This document shows positions 49,847-61,740 of a stretch of DNA of 64,000 nt, in pieces; position 1 is the stretch's first letter, and every line of letters begins with the position of its first letter. Source of the DNA: Ricinus communis (taxonomy: Eukaryota; Streptophyta; Magnoliopsida; Malpighiales; Euphorbiaceae); assembly GCF_019578655.1 (NCBI RefSeq), contig NC_063265.1:12682501-12746500 (forward strand), written 5' to 3'. The position numbers and the translations under genes are program-made. The notes below the pieces were generated by a model that was not told where the DNA came from, ran no database searches, and was given only the letters and a program-made list of their open reading frames with translations.

Positions 49847-49903
<57 letters not shown>
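49847..49903. repeat. (AT)n microsatellite, 57 bases
   Basis: Perfect AT dinucleotide tract, the longest simple repeat in the window. Confidence 0.95.
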
Positions 49904-49905
<2 letters not shown>

Positions 49906-50359
49906 CACTTTATTAATCATGTATATGTATGTTAATTTATATAAAATTAGTTCTTTTTATTCTTCTTCAAATCAATTGATAATAATAAAAAATAAGAGAA
50001 TAGAAAATTGTTGAATTTAATTTTGATGTGACTATAATTGAATTATTATTTTCCCCAAAAAAAAAAGAAATTAAAAAGAAGTATAAATAATTCAAAAGAG
50101 AGTTATCTGGGTAGGACCTATACACAGAAAATGACCAACTAAATAGTCCCCAATGGAGAAGATACCACAACAAAGCATGAAAAAGGAACACCACTTTATC
50201 TATCTAATTTTTCTTAATTTGCTGAATGGGATTAAAATTTCCTGATTTTACCCTCCAAAATCTGTTAGATTAAGTAGTAAATGTGCCAGCAGACAAAGGG
50301 CTTCATTGTCAATCCAAGCGCTCCCATTCCCTCCAACTTTCGCAAGTATTCAAACATAT

Positions 50360-50375
50360 GGTTCGGATCCGAACC
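50360..50375. repeat. 16-bp perfect palindrome
   Basis: GGTTCGGATCCGAACC equals its own reverse complement. It sits in the less AT-rich patch of an otherwise featureless spacer. Function unknown; it could be a chance or a transposon remnant. Confidence 0.8.
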
Positions 50376-53300
50376 TGATGCTCTTTTAGGTTGAGTGTGA
50401 TTATCTTTTAAGCATGATTAAGCAAGCGTAATTAAAGGCTATTAAGAAAAAAGAGAATTAGAAGGGAGAAAAAGAAAACAGCGGACCCTAAAAATAGTGG
50501 TCCAAAAGTGGGGGCCGAGAGCACCATGCCGGCATGTATTAGCTAGGGGCGTAAGGCTGCCGGCCCAATCACAATCCTCTGCTGCAAAGTGGGTTCCATT
50601 GGCCAGGTTAAAGACCTTCTTCCATTGCCATGTTGATGAAACAAAATCATTATCAAATCAAACAATTTCCAATCAATCTTTTCTTTTGCAAAATTAAGTA
50701 AAAGAAAAAATTATAATGACTAATATTCGATAATAATCCATCTTACATCTTACATCCATCAATAAAATGAAGTTTTATCACTTTTACGACGAAGATAAAA
50801 AATTATAAAAATTATTTTAAATTCCAATCTGTTTATTTTAAAAGCACTAATATTAGTATGGATATGTTATGTTTATAATGTCTATGTTTTACAGTTCAAG
50901 CTCATTGAACCTCCAATTAATTGACAAAAATATATGCTAAATAAAATTTAAACAATTTGGACGTTCTCTTTATTATTTTTCAGAATATAGATTTAACATG
51001 ATAGAGAAATAATATCGTGGTATTGTATGAATTTTGAAATAAATAGACTTAGCAGTGGATTTCAACAAGAATAAAAATATTTTAAAAGAGCAAGTATATT
51101 ATATAAATGAATAGATCTGAATCGACTAATTAAATAGTAACAATTTTATTATAAAATGTATATCGTTATTTCGGTAATTTTTATTATTATATTATAAATA
51201 TTTAATTAATCGTTACAGTTTTATTTATATAATGAAATATTACTTGACTTTTTTTTTATTTTTTTAAAATGTTTCATCATCAGCACTAGGAAATATAATC
51301 CTACAATAATCAAGTCTAGATTATTTAATCTACCAAATAAACATGAAGTTATTAACAAACTCGATAATAATGGTAGGTAATAATATGATGGTGGAGCTCA
51401 GGGGGGTTTGGCAATAGGAACCCATGATCAAGGCCATACTGGGGTTGGTCTACCACCATGGCAGTACAATATGCACACTAAACCCCATCCTCATCTCTTC
51501 TCTTTTCTGCAAACTAATGCCCTCATCATAATAGAAGATCTTTAGGGTACTTTTTTCTTTTTAAAGTCTGTTTATTATTTTACTCTTTCGATTTATATAT
51601 GATGTCATTTAATTTGTCCAAATTTCAGACATTATCGTTAAGGTTTGGATGATGATTATTGCACATGCTGTTGGAGACTCGTCTAAATCAGTAATCAACT
51701 CAATGTTGGCAAAATTAGTGTTTGCTATGTATTATCAAAAAGGTTTGTCACTCTAGATTTAGACATGAACCTTCTAGCAGCCGAAAAGAAAGAAAAGGGT
51801 GTCTCGAACTCTTTGAAGCTTTGGACATGGACATGCTTATTTGGGGAAAAGGGTACACAAACATTTCGAATCTAGGGAAAAAGCATGGGCTACACATATG
51901 GGTATGTTCCAGTGCTGGTGCAAGACATGCCTCTAGATGTGATATTCATGTGTCCGAAATTTAGTTGTACAAAAAATCATTTACTTATCATGATTTTGTG
52001 ACCTACATTACCATTTCAATGTAATGGATTTAGGCATATGCACTAAAGATTTGTGAAGGCCTTAGTTGGGGCAGAGAGAAGAAAGAATTTCAGGCATTAT
52101 GAGATAGCTAGATGCTCCAATATTTTGAAGCTAAAGAACAAATTGAGATTGAAAAATGTAAATTTTTTTTAAAGAACAAAAATAAAAGAAGTTGAAATGA
52201 TTAGACCCACTAAGCGGTTTTAAGTTTCAACATGCATGGGAGAATAGATTAATCCAAAGCCTAAAAGAAGTCATCATATTATGTTCTTCTAACTTTGATA
52301 TTAAATAATTCAGAAGCATAATTCAATGGATAGGAGTGGTTCAAGGCTTTATTTACAAGTTAAAAGTATATATATATATAGTTGGTTGATGATTTGGACT
52401 TGGCGATGAGGGAGGGGTCTCAATTGCACCAATTGGCTTTGCTACTAAGACCTAACCCAGTCAATTTATGACCCTAACTTTTGACCATTTTTTGGTTACC
52501 ATATAATACTAGACAATTATATTAAATTGAGGAGGACTAGTATTTTCATGAGTTGGAGTCAATAGAATGGGTCCAATTTGAACCTTTTTCTTCATGTCTT
52601 GGTCCCAATCTATGCTACATTATTATCGTCCATAAAGTCTATTTTCAGACTTCATATAATAGTCCTGACTTACAAAATCATGTAAGAAGGACTGCAAGAG
52701 AATCCATCATATTTTCATATGACATAGTAATGATGGCTTAGGGAATTAAGGCTTAGATGTAACTCATTCCCAATAAAATCATGACACCTTACCAATTCCA
52801 ATTTCTTTTGGCCACCTTATTCTATTAATTCAATGTATTATATATAAAACCAACGATTGTTTAAGATAATTCTTTTTTCTCAACCCTACACAAAAGTATA
52901 GGTATATAAAAGAACAATAAGGTGAAATGAATAATGCAATAGAGGTTACATTGTTTTATCTCAAACTTTGTTCAAAATCATAATGTTCAATCACATATTT
53001 CTCTTTTTATATATATAGATAGGTGCATTTGCTCAATCCTTTCTTTTTAATACAAGTCATGTGTCCAAGTCACCTTATGAAGCCCTCAAGCATTTCATGA
53101 TATAGATATTTTAACTAATAATATACTTACAATTTTCCTTTAATTCTATTTAGAACCCAACCTAACTATAATTAGAGATTAAAGGGTATTGGACAAAAAG
53201 GTCCAATTTGCTTAGTTACTTGATGAATCCAAGAAATTTAAGAAAACATATATAGAGGTGTAAGAAAGCTTTATTGTGCCAAATGACTTTGTGTCCAATT

Positions 53301-54221
53301 ATTATGTCCCAAAACCCTTTAATCTAAAACTAAATCTAGTATTAAGAATGGAGAAAAGAGAGGACAACCATGTTTTCCTTTTTGAGGCAAAGAATGTATT
53401 ATAATATATGAAATGATAAAACTATTATCTTTAATTCTTGATCATAAATTTCCATATCCATTATTATAAGATAGGATGGTCCCAAATTTGGGCATAAGTT
53501 TGTTAGATGAAAAAAAAATAGGTTTAAGATGGTTGTCATTAGCAATCCCAAGTCATTGAATTGGACAACTCAACCCTCTAGGATTTCATAAGTGGGGGAA
53601 AGGAAAGGAAGAAATTCCATTAGTTGCTTCTAGACCAAAGGTAGATTCCAGCCTTAAAGATACTCTATAAGCTAAAGTTTCCTTCATGAATATACTTTGA
53701 TGTATATCTATACAAGTACTTTTGCAGCAGTCATGTATAACTGGGTTCCTTTAATGGAGATAAAGCTCTCATATAATCATTACTGTACTATAAGGCAGAT
53801 TAGGGTTCATGATTGATGTCGATGTGTAATCTTAGACATGTTCAGGTATGGTGACTGACTGAGGAAGAAGTGTCAAAGAGATGAGAAATAAGTCATTTTA
53901 GGACTGGACCAGAGCCTAGCTAGGAAAACAGTACCTGTTTTTCTGAGCCCAGCTTGTACGAAAACAATACGACCCAACCAATTGTTGCCTTAAAATCTGG
54001 AAACAGCAACAAGTCAAGAACTTAGGCTACAACTCAGCTTTATAGTTGACAGCCCAAAATGTATTAGATTGAACCACTTGACAGCCTCGAGCCCATAGCA
54101 CATAGCAGTTGACCCCTGTCTGACTATAGTCTGATTTTAAAAAGTCTAATTATTAAATAACTTTTTGATATTATATATTTTAATAATTTTATTTAATTAT
54201 TTTAAAATTTTAAAATTAATT

Positions 54222-54226
54222 CCTAT
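54222..54226 (+). repeat. Target site duplication, left (CCTAT)
   Basis: Five bases directly before the left LTR, identical to those directly after the right LTR. Confidence 0.85.
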
Positions 54227-56966
54227 TGTCACGACCTCACCCGTGGGCCCGTGACCGGCACTAGGGAATGGGTAGGCTTAAGGCCACCGAAACCCGTAAT
54301 AAGCCTGACACTCACTGATTTAAACAAATCTCATCTCAAATTAATATTATTAAAGCCACAAATTATCTTAAATGCTACATTTTACATAATTACTTCGGTC
54401 TGCCAGAAAAACTAGGCGAGACCTGAAACTCAGAAAATTTACAACTGATACATCTACTATTACTACTGCGGAGAATCTAAGATTTACCAATTTACATACC
54501 AAATCAAATACATCACCCGATGATGAAGGAGTTCTTGAATAAGAGTCGCGGGAGAACTATGATCCACGAATCTGAAAAAAGCGGTAAAAATGGGGTATCG
54601 GTCTAGAGTGAGTTAAAATCATATATCTAAAACAGTTTCCAACATTTCAATATCACATTCATTTAATTTTAAAAATAATTAATAAATCACGCGAACCATA
54701 CGTGTCATGTTAAAACATATGTGTCATGCCATGCTTAAACAAAATTTATTCCACATGCAACGGGACGGAGTACTTCAGTATAACCCTAATCCCAACTCTA
54801 ACATCTCGATTTATTTCAACACTTATGTCTCAACTAACCTCAACTCTAACATCTCAAACCTCTCATTCCAACAGGACTGGCGCCCAGAGAGCAAAGCTCG
54901 ACCAGGGACCTTACCTCCAGTCCGGTCACTTAACTCTCAGCCTTAGCCTTTCGGCTCTCTTATCCAATAAGACTGGCGCCCAGAGAGCATAGCTCGACCA
55001 GGGACCTTACCTCCAGTCTGGTCACTTAAATTTCCAAATAAGCCGGCGCCCAGAGAGCAATGCTCGACCAGGGACCTTTACTCCGGCAACCACACTATAC
55101 TAAGCCCAGAGAGCGATGCTCGACCAGGGCAGGTCCTAATCTTTCTTTCTCAAAATTTTTACCTCTTTACCCTTTTCTTATCTCTCTCATATTATATTGG
55201 AACACTCATCCAACTCCTATGTTCTACTGCCGTCCCATCCTGAGTCATCATGCAATATTAAAATTGGTGATAAAGGAAAAATATATTTAAATAATAATTA
55301 AAAGCATCAAGAAAATAATGATAATAATTAAATAAAAAATTAAAATTGCAAATGAATAATCACAGAGTGTAAATCAAATTTTATGCATGACACGTGCATA
55401 AGCGATATATGACTTTAACTCACAGGTTTGGCGACCTCCTAGCTCTGCTCCGGTGCCTCGGTTGGAGCGAGCCGAACGAACTGACAATCTAGTCACGGAA
55501 AACAATTTATCAAAACGATGAAACAATTACAATAGATCCTAGGTCTAGATTCCTGGGGACTGTCTAAGAATCTCGACTCGGGAACTACCGAAAATTCGGC
55601 AGAACCTCCCCTACAACACGAACATTACCCCCCGTAAAAACGGGTCCAGGACCTGCCAGAAAAACACTCCAAATATCCAACAATTTAAACAACGGGAGTC
55701 GGGTCCCCAAACTTCACTATTTCCCGACTCCGCCACACAGCACAAAATACGGGGCAAGCAAACTGACAGACAATTATTTTTTACTCACAATATCATCAAA
55801 TACACAATATAATCCAATAGACACAATTAAACCAAGAATTTCTAAAATTAACGGGCCAAAGATAATTACAGGGCGCTCGATCGCTCGGCCGATACGGAGT
55901 CCGATCGACGATCCGAACACACCATCGGACTCACAACGACGCTACCGATGACGATCCCCGCCCGATTTTTCGATCCGACACCCGATCATCCGGAGAGATT
56001 TGCGGCGATCTCGACCGTCGATTCGCGAAACGAAGCCCGATCGCCACGAAACCGGTGCCATCGCGAAGCTTGGTGAGAGTCGGGATACGTCCTCCGATCG
56101 TCCATCCACCGGCTTCGGAAAAAAAACGCCGCCACTATTTTCTCTCTCCATCGGATCTTAGTCTCCGGCCACCACAGTGGCCGCTAAAAGAAAGTTCTCG
56201 CTGAGAGAGGCCGATCGCCACCCGACTGGGCCGCCAACAACGCCGAAAACGGCCGAAACACTGAAGCCACCGCCTTCTTGCCGCCGGAAGCCGCCTCCGG
56301 CCGCCCACGCCACCACGACGCCGCCGCCTTCCTCCCTTCTTCTTGGCCATCGCCTGTCTCTCTCTCTCCCGATCTACTTTCTCTCTCCCCAATTTCTTTC
56401 CCTTCAATATCGACATTTGACCCCTGAACTTTTCCTTATTACAATTTGGTCCCTCAACTTTCTTAATTACTTACAATTTCATGCTGCATAATTCCAATTT
56501 GACCCCCAAACTTCTTTTTAGCCTTTCAATTAAGCCCCTAACTATTTAATTTGGGCCAAATCCGAATTATTGAAAATACACAATTACAAAAATACCCCTA
56601 ACCAACATATTTATTTACGAAAATACCAAACTCACAAATTTCCATTAAACCCTCACAAAAATAAAATTATACTTTTAATCCTTATTCCAAAATAATCCTC
56701 CAATTAAATCCTATACACAATTAAATTAAATAATTAATTATAATACCAATTTTCTCAAAATTCTTTTATAAAAACATCCCTTACAATTTCTATCATAATT
56801 TTCCAATATATAATTTTATTTATATAAATATGCATTTGGGAAAATTTGAATAACCAAAATATAATCATTTCTCAAATAGTTTACTTGAATAAAAATAAAG
56901 CTAAAATTAACTTAAATAAAAACTCACCATTAAATATATATATAAAAAAAAAATCCGGGTGTTACA
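54227..56966 (-). repeat. Left LTR (3' LTR of the minus-strand element)
   Basis: Bounded by TGTCACGACC and GTGTTACA. It holds a cluster of four degenerate GCGCCCAGAGAGC-type units (54875-55130), a GC-rich CGATCG-laden segment (55870-56345) with chance open frames, and several CCCCNAACTTT-type motifs (56410-56550). Near-identical to the right LTR outside clustered differences. Confidence 0.92.
54875..55130. repeat. Degenerate four-unit tandem array inside left LTR
   Basis: Units starting near 54875, 54971, 55041 and 55102 share GCGCCCAGAGAGC, then GCTCGACCAGGGACC and, in the first three, ACTCC/CTCCAGT ends. Spacing shrinks from 96 to 61 bases. The same array is in the right LTR at 59012-59265. 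Confidence 0.8.
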
Positions 56967-56983
56967 TTCTACCCCCCTTAAAA
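56967..56983 (-). other. Polypurine tract of the LTR element
   Basis: On the minus strand TTTTAAGGGGGGTAGAA ends immediately at the TGTAACAC start of the LTR, the expected place of the plus-strand DNA primer for reverse transcription. Confidence 0.8.
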
Positions 56984-58364
56984 GAAAAATTCGACCTCGA
57001 ATTTTAAAAGAAAAGGGGCTACACTCTAAGACTGAAACTAATTAGGAACCTCTCATCTCCAACCCGGCTTCTCGGAAACTTTTCCTCGGCAGAAATAAAC
57101 TAAACCACAAGACTCATCAATAAAACCCTTAAATAAAACTGGCGAACCTGAAAATCCGCGATCCTCACTTACTACTCCTCGGAAACCAAATCTTTACTTG
57201 CTTCCGCACACTGAGGATCCAACACGAGCAAAAGATCGAAAATATACTTCCTCAACTCAGACCTACGAACAACTGGATTTAACCTCAGAGAACATTACTA
57301 ATACTTGGCGGCAAGTCCAACTTACATGCCACCTCACTAACCTGCCGACAAAACCAAGGGTTCTCACAACCTTATTTTCTTACCAAACCACATCACTTAT
57401 GACATACCATCCATCTAGTCGCATCAACCGTTATAAACCATGCCATCCTGACACAAGATTTCTCCTTGACTGAAATCCAAAAGCCTCCCTTATAATCTAA
57501 CATGGGGCCTACAGCTCCACAGACTTACTTTCTCAGCAACTCAACTCGTCATCCAGAGAATTCTCAAGCTAACACTATTTACTTTGAAAATTTTACTTAT
57601 TTATTTACTTTATAATCATCACTGATAAAAAAACTTTATTATCTTGAAAAACACTTTTACAAAATCGTAAAATCTCTAGCCATTTTTCTTTATATAAAAT
57701 TCTACAATATCGCGCACCAGGGTGATGATGCTCCTATCACCAAGGGTTGCAATGCACAATGTATGATGCATGCCCTAAAATGAATTTATGTATGCCTAAC
57801 AGTGAAATGCCATATGCATTCTTACGGGACTGGGTGCAATATTGTATTTTAGAACATTTGTTCTACTTAAAAAAATAAACAATGTTCGCTTAAGTTTCTC
57901 TGGATTCCGAGCATCCAAAAATACTCCTGCCACCTTTCTTAAGCTTCTTACAATCACCAACTCAACCATAACAGCCGACATCCGCTCGACTTCCCGGTGC
58001 ACTACCTTCGGCTACTCGAAAAGACGATGCACAGTGCGATGGCGAGGCGCTCATGACACGATCGCAACCACGCTCTACATTAAAACTGACTGCGGTGCCC
58101 ACCATCGAAACCACAATCAAAGCTTCTAAAGGCGGACTGCACTAATCACTTGAAGAAACAGCACGAGTCTATCGCGCTTCGGATCCTCTCATCGCTACAA
58201 AGCACATTCTCGTGACAAGACCAAGGACAAGCTTACAAGAAAGGAAAGACTGACTCTAACGTTGAAGGTGAGACACCTGAGTCAATGAAAATAACAAGAC
58301 AAACATGATCCTAACTCTGCGATTGCAAGAAAATCTTAACTTAGGTCGAAAGAAATCTAAACCT
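56984..58364 (-). other. Internal region of the LTR element, no recognisable coding domain
   Basis: About 1.4 kb between PPT and PBS. Open frames are at most about 95 codons on either strand and show no CCHC knuckle, protease DTG/DSG, RT YxDD or integrase HHCC/DDE motif. Autonomous gypsy elements need roughly 4-5 kb here. Confidence 0.75.
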
Positions 58365-58377
58365 AAGCTCGATACCA
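58365..58377 (-). other. Primer-binding site, initiator tRNA-Met type, one base short
   Basis: On the minus strand TGGTATCGAGCTT starts five bases inside the LTR end. It matches the plant initiator-Met PBS TGGTATCAGAGC except for loss of the A in CAG. The loss may be real or a base-calling error. Confidence 0.7.
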
Positions 58378-58381
58378 ACTT

Positions 58382-61135
58382 TGTCACGACCCCACCCGTG
58401 GGCCCGTGGACCGACTAGGAATGGGTAGGCTTAAGGCCACCGAAACCCGTAGTAAGCCCCGACACTCACCGGATTTAAACAAATCTCATCTCAAATTAAT
58501 ATTATTAAAGCCACAAATTATCTTAAATGCTACATTTTACATAATTACTTGATGCCCGGGAAAAACTAGGCGAGACTGGAAACTCGAAAATTTACAACTG
58601 ATACATCTACTATTACTACTCTGCGGAGAATCTAAGATTTACCAATTTACATACCAAATCAAATACATCACCCGATGATGAAGGAGTTCTTGAATAAGAG
58701 TCATGGAGAACTAACGTCCACGAATCAAAAAAAGAAAATGAGATCGGTCTAGAGTGAGTTAAAATCATATATCTAAAACAGTTTCCAACATTTCAATATC
58801 ACATTCATTTAATTTTAAAAATAATTAATAAATCACGCGAACCATACGTGTCATGTTAAAACATATGTGTCATGCCATGCTTAAACAAAATTTATTCCAC
58901 ATGCAACGGGACGGAGTACTTGATAACCCTAATCCCAACTCTAACATCTCGATTTATTTCAACACTTATGTCTCAACTAACCTCAACTCTAACATCTCAA
59001 ACCTCTCATTCCAATGATCGGCGCCCCGGAGAGCAAAGCTCGACCAGGGACCTTACCTCCGATCCGGTCACTTAACTCTCGGCCTTAGCCTTTCGGCTCT
59101 CTTATCCAATAAGACTGGCGCCCAGAGAGCATAGCTCGACCAGGGACCTTACCTCCGGTCACTTAAATTTCCAAATAAGCCGTCAGCCCGGAGAGCAATG
59201 CTCGACCGGGGACCTTACTCCGGCAACCACACTATACTAAGCCCAGAGAGCGATGCTCGACCGGTAGTCCTAATCTTTCTTTCTCAAAATTTTTACCTCT
59301 TTACCCTTTTCTTATCTCTCTCATATTATACTGGAACACTCATCCAACTCCTATGTTCTCGTCCCATCCCGAGTCATCATGCAATATTAAAATTGGTGAT
59401 AAAGGAAAAATATATTTAAATAATAATTAAAAGCATCAAGAAAATAATGATAATAATTAAATGAAAAATTAAAATTGCAAATGAATAATCACAGTAGCAA
59501 ATCAAATTTTATGCATGACACGTGCATAAGCGATATATGACTTTAACTCACAGGTTTGGCGACCTCCTAGCTCTGCTCCGGTGCCTCGGTTGGAGCGAGC
59601 CGAACGAACTGACAATCTAGTCACGGAAAACAATTTATCAAAACGATGAAACAATTATAATAGATCCTAGGTCTAGATTCCTAGGACTGACTGTCTAAGA
59701 ATCTCGACTCGGGAACTACCGAAAATTCGGCAGAACCTCCCCTACAACACGAACATTACCCCCCGTAAAAACGGGTCCAGGACCTGCCAGAAAAACACTC
59801 CAAATATCCAACAATTTAAACAACGGGAGTCGGGTCCCCAAACTTCACTATTTCCCGACTCCGCCACACAGCACAAAATACGGGGCAAGCAAACTGACAG
59901 ACAATTATTTTTTACTCACAATATCATCAAATACACAATATAATCCAATAGACACAATTAAACCAAGAATTTCTAAAATTAACGGGCCAAAGATAATTAC
60001 CGAGACGCTCGATCGCTCGGTCGACTCGCCTCCAGCCGCCGGAGTCCGATCGACGATCCGAACACACCATCGGACTCACAACGACGCGCTGATGACGATC
60101 CCCGCTTCTGATTTTTCGATCTGACACCCGATCATCCGGAGAGATTTGCTGACGATCTCGACCGTCGATTCGCAAACGAAGCCCGATCGCCACGAAACCA
60201 GTGCCATCGCGAAGCTTGAGCTGAGGAGAGTCGGGATACGTCCTCCGATCATCCATCCTCCGCCGGATCTCGCCGGAAAAGCTCAAAAACGCCGGCTGCC
60301 ACCATTTTCTCTCTCCACCGGATCTTCCGTCTCCGGCCACCACAGCGCCGGCCGCTAAAAGAAAGCTCGCCGTAGAGCCGATCGCCACCCGACTTACCGC
60401 CAACAACGCAAAATGGCCGAACACGCCTGGCTTTTTCCGCCGCCCGCGCCGCCTCCGTCGGCCAGCCCACGCCTCGACGGCCACCGACGACGCCGCCGCC
60501 TTCCTCCCTTCTTCTTGGCCATCGCCTGTCTCTCTCTCCGATCTACTTTCTCTCTCCCCGATTTCTTTCCCTTCAATATCGACATTTGACCCCTGAACTT
60601 TTCCTTATTATAATTTGGTCCCTCAACTTTCTTAATTACTTACAATTTCATCCTGCATAATTCCAATTTGACCCCCAAACTTCTTTTTAGCCTTTCAATT
60701 AAGCCCCTAACTATTTAATTTGGGCCAAATCCGAATTATTGAAAATACACAATTACAAAATACCCCTGACCAACATATTTATTTACGAAAATACCAAACT
60801 CACAAATTTCCATTAAACCCTCATAAAAATAAAATTATACTTTTAATCCTTATTCTAAAATAATCCTCCAATTAAATCCTATACACAATTAAATTAAATA
60901 ATCAATTATAATACCAATTTTCTCAAAATTCTTTTATAAAAACATCCCTTACAATTTCTATCATAATTTTTCAATATATAATTTTATTTATATAAATATG
61001 CATTTGGAAAAATTTGAATAACCAAAATATAATCATTTCTCAAATAGTTTACTTGAATAAAAATAAAGCTAAAATTAACTTAAATAAAAACTCACCATTA
61101 AATATATATATAAAAAAAAAAATTCGTGTGTTACA
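58382..61135 (-). repeat. Right LTR (5' LTR of the minus-strand element)
   Basis: Second copy of the 2.7-kb LTR with the same ends and internal layout. The four-unit cluster lies at 59012-59265 and the GC-rich segment at about 60000-60540. It differs from the left copy mainly by small indels and substitutions, many near CAG/CTG/CCG triplets. Confidence 0.92.
59012..59265. repeat. Degenerate four-unit tandem array inside right LTR
   Basis: Same four units as in the left LTR, beginning near 59017, 59112, 59177 and 59238, with altered CAG sites (for example CCCGGAGAGC for CCCAGAGAGC in units 1 and 3). Confidence 0.8.
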
Positions 61136-61140
61136 CCTAT
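61136..61140 (+). repeat. Target site duplication, right (CCTAT)
   Basis: Matches 54222-54226. A 5-bp duplication is what gypsy-type integrases produce. Confidence 0.85.
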
Positions 61141-61740
61141 ATTTTAAATTTATTTTTAGTAATAATTTTTAAAATTTTATATTAAAAAAAATGACGTTAC
61201 AATTCAATTATACTTATTAATATAAAAATTAATAAACTAATAAAATAATTATCATATTTAAAAATAAAATATGTAAAAAAATATACATATAAAAGAATTT
61301 AACGGTTATATTATTAAGTTTATGATAAGATATTTTTATTTTTTATAATTATTATTTTTAATAAGTATAATTGATTTTTCACATTATTTATTTTATTTTA
61401 AAATTTAAGAATTTTGTTATCAAAAATATTTTTAAAATAAATTAAAATAATGAATATTTATTTTAAAATCTTAAAATTATTGAATAAAATTATTGAAAAA
61501 TATAAAATTTAGAATTTAAATTATAGTTAGGTGTTTTGCAAAAAAAAAAAAAAAAGAACTCTAAAACGTTATCAATACAAGGTTGCAAATTAACAGATTG
61601 GCATATAAAGCGACTGACCTATCTCTTTTTAAGTTTTGAATTATGCATTTTAAGAATTTTGGTTTTTATATTTTTTATCTTTGCTTTTTTCTTTTCTTAT
61701 TAATTTTTGTTTTTCATTTAGAAAAATAAAAACATATGTA

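Larger units (their letters stand above)
47581..54221. other. Gene-poor AT-rich region
   Basis: About 6.6 kb with no recognisable protein, tRNA or transposon ends. Notable elements are the (TA)n tract at 49847-49903 and a less AT-rich patch at 50280-50640 with two perfect palindromes (50360-50375 and 50525-50536). Open frames such as 51722-51964 show no family features. Confidence 0.6.
54227..61135 (-). mobile_element. Non-autonomous Ty3/gypsy-type LTR retrotransposon (LARD-like)
   Basis: Two direct repeats, 54227-56966 (2740 bp) and 58382-61135 (2754 bp), enclose a 1415-bp internal region. Flanking sequence is CCTAT at 54222-54226 and again at 61136-61140, a perfect 5-bp target duplication. 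Each LTR runs TGTCACGACC to GTTACA on the plus strand. On the minus strand this is TGTAACAC to GTCGTGACA, the usual ends of plant gypsy elements. The element is oriented on the minus strand: a primer-binding-like site (58365-58377) follows the right LTR and a polypurine tract (56967-56983) precedes the left one. The internal region has no recognisable gag, protease, RT, RNase H or integrase, so it must depend on enzymes from another element. Remnant TCGAGGTCGAATTTT before the PPT resembles the end of Tekay/Del-type pol. Low LTR divergence in AT-rich parts implies a recent insertion. Confidence 0.9.

Noticed and set aside
51385..51480. Possible miRNA-like hairpin around ATGGTGG/CCACCAT
   Set aside because: Only a 7-bp stem pairs; arms do not match any miRNA I know.
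55942..56491. GC-rich open frames rich in Arg/Gly or Pro in the LTRs (also 59927-60585)
   Set aside because: They lie in the GC-rich part of the LTR on both strands, are not conserved between the two LTR copies and have no domain.
57198..58129. Internal-region frames of about 70-95 codons
   Set aside because: No gag or pol motif; those on the plus strand oppose the element's orientation.
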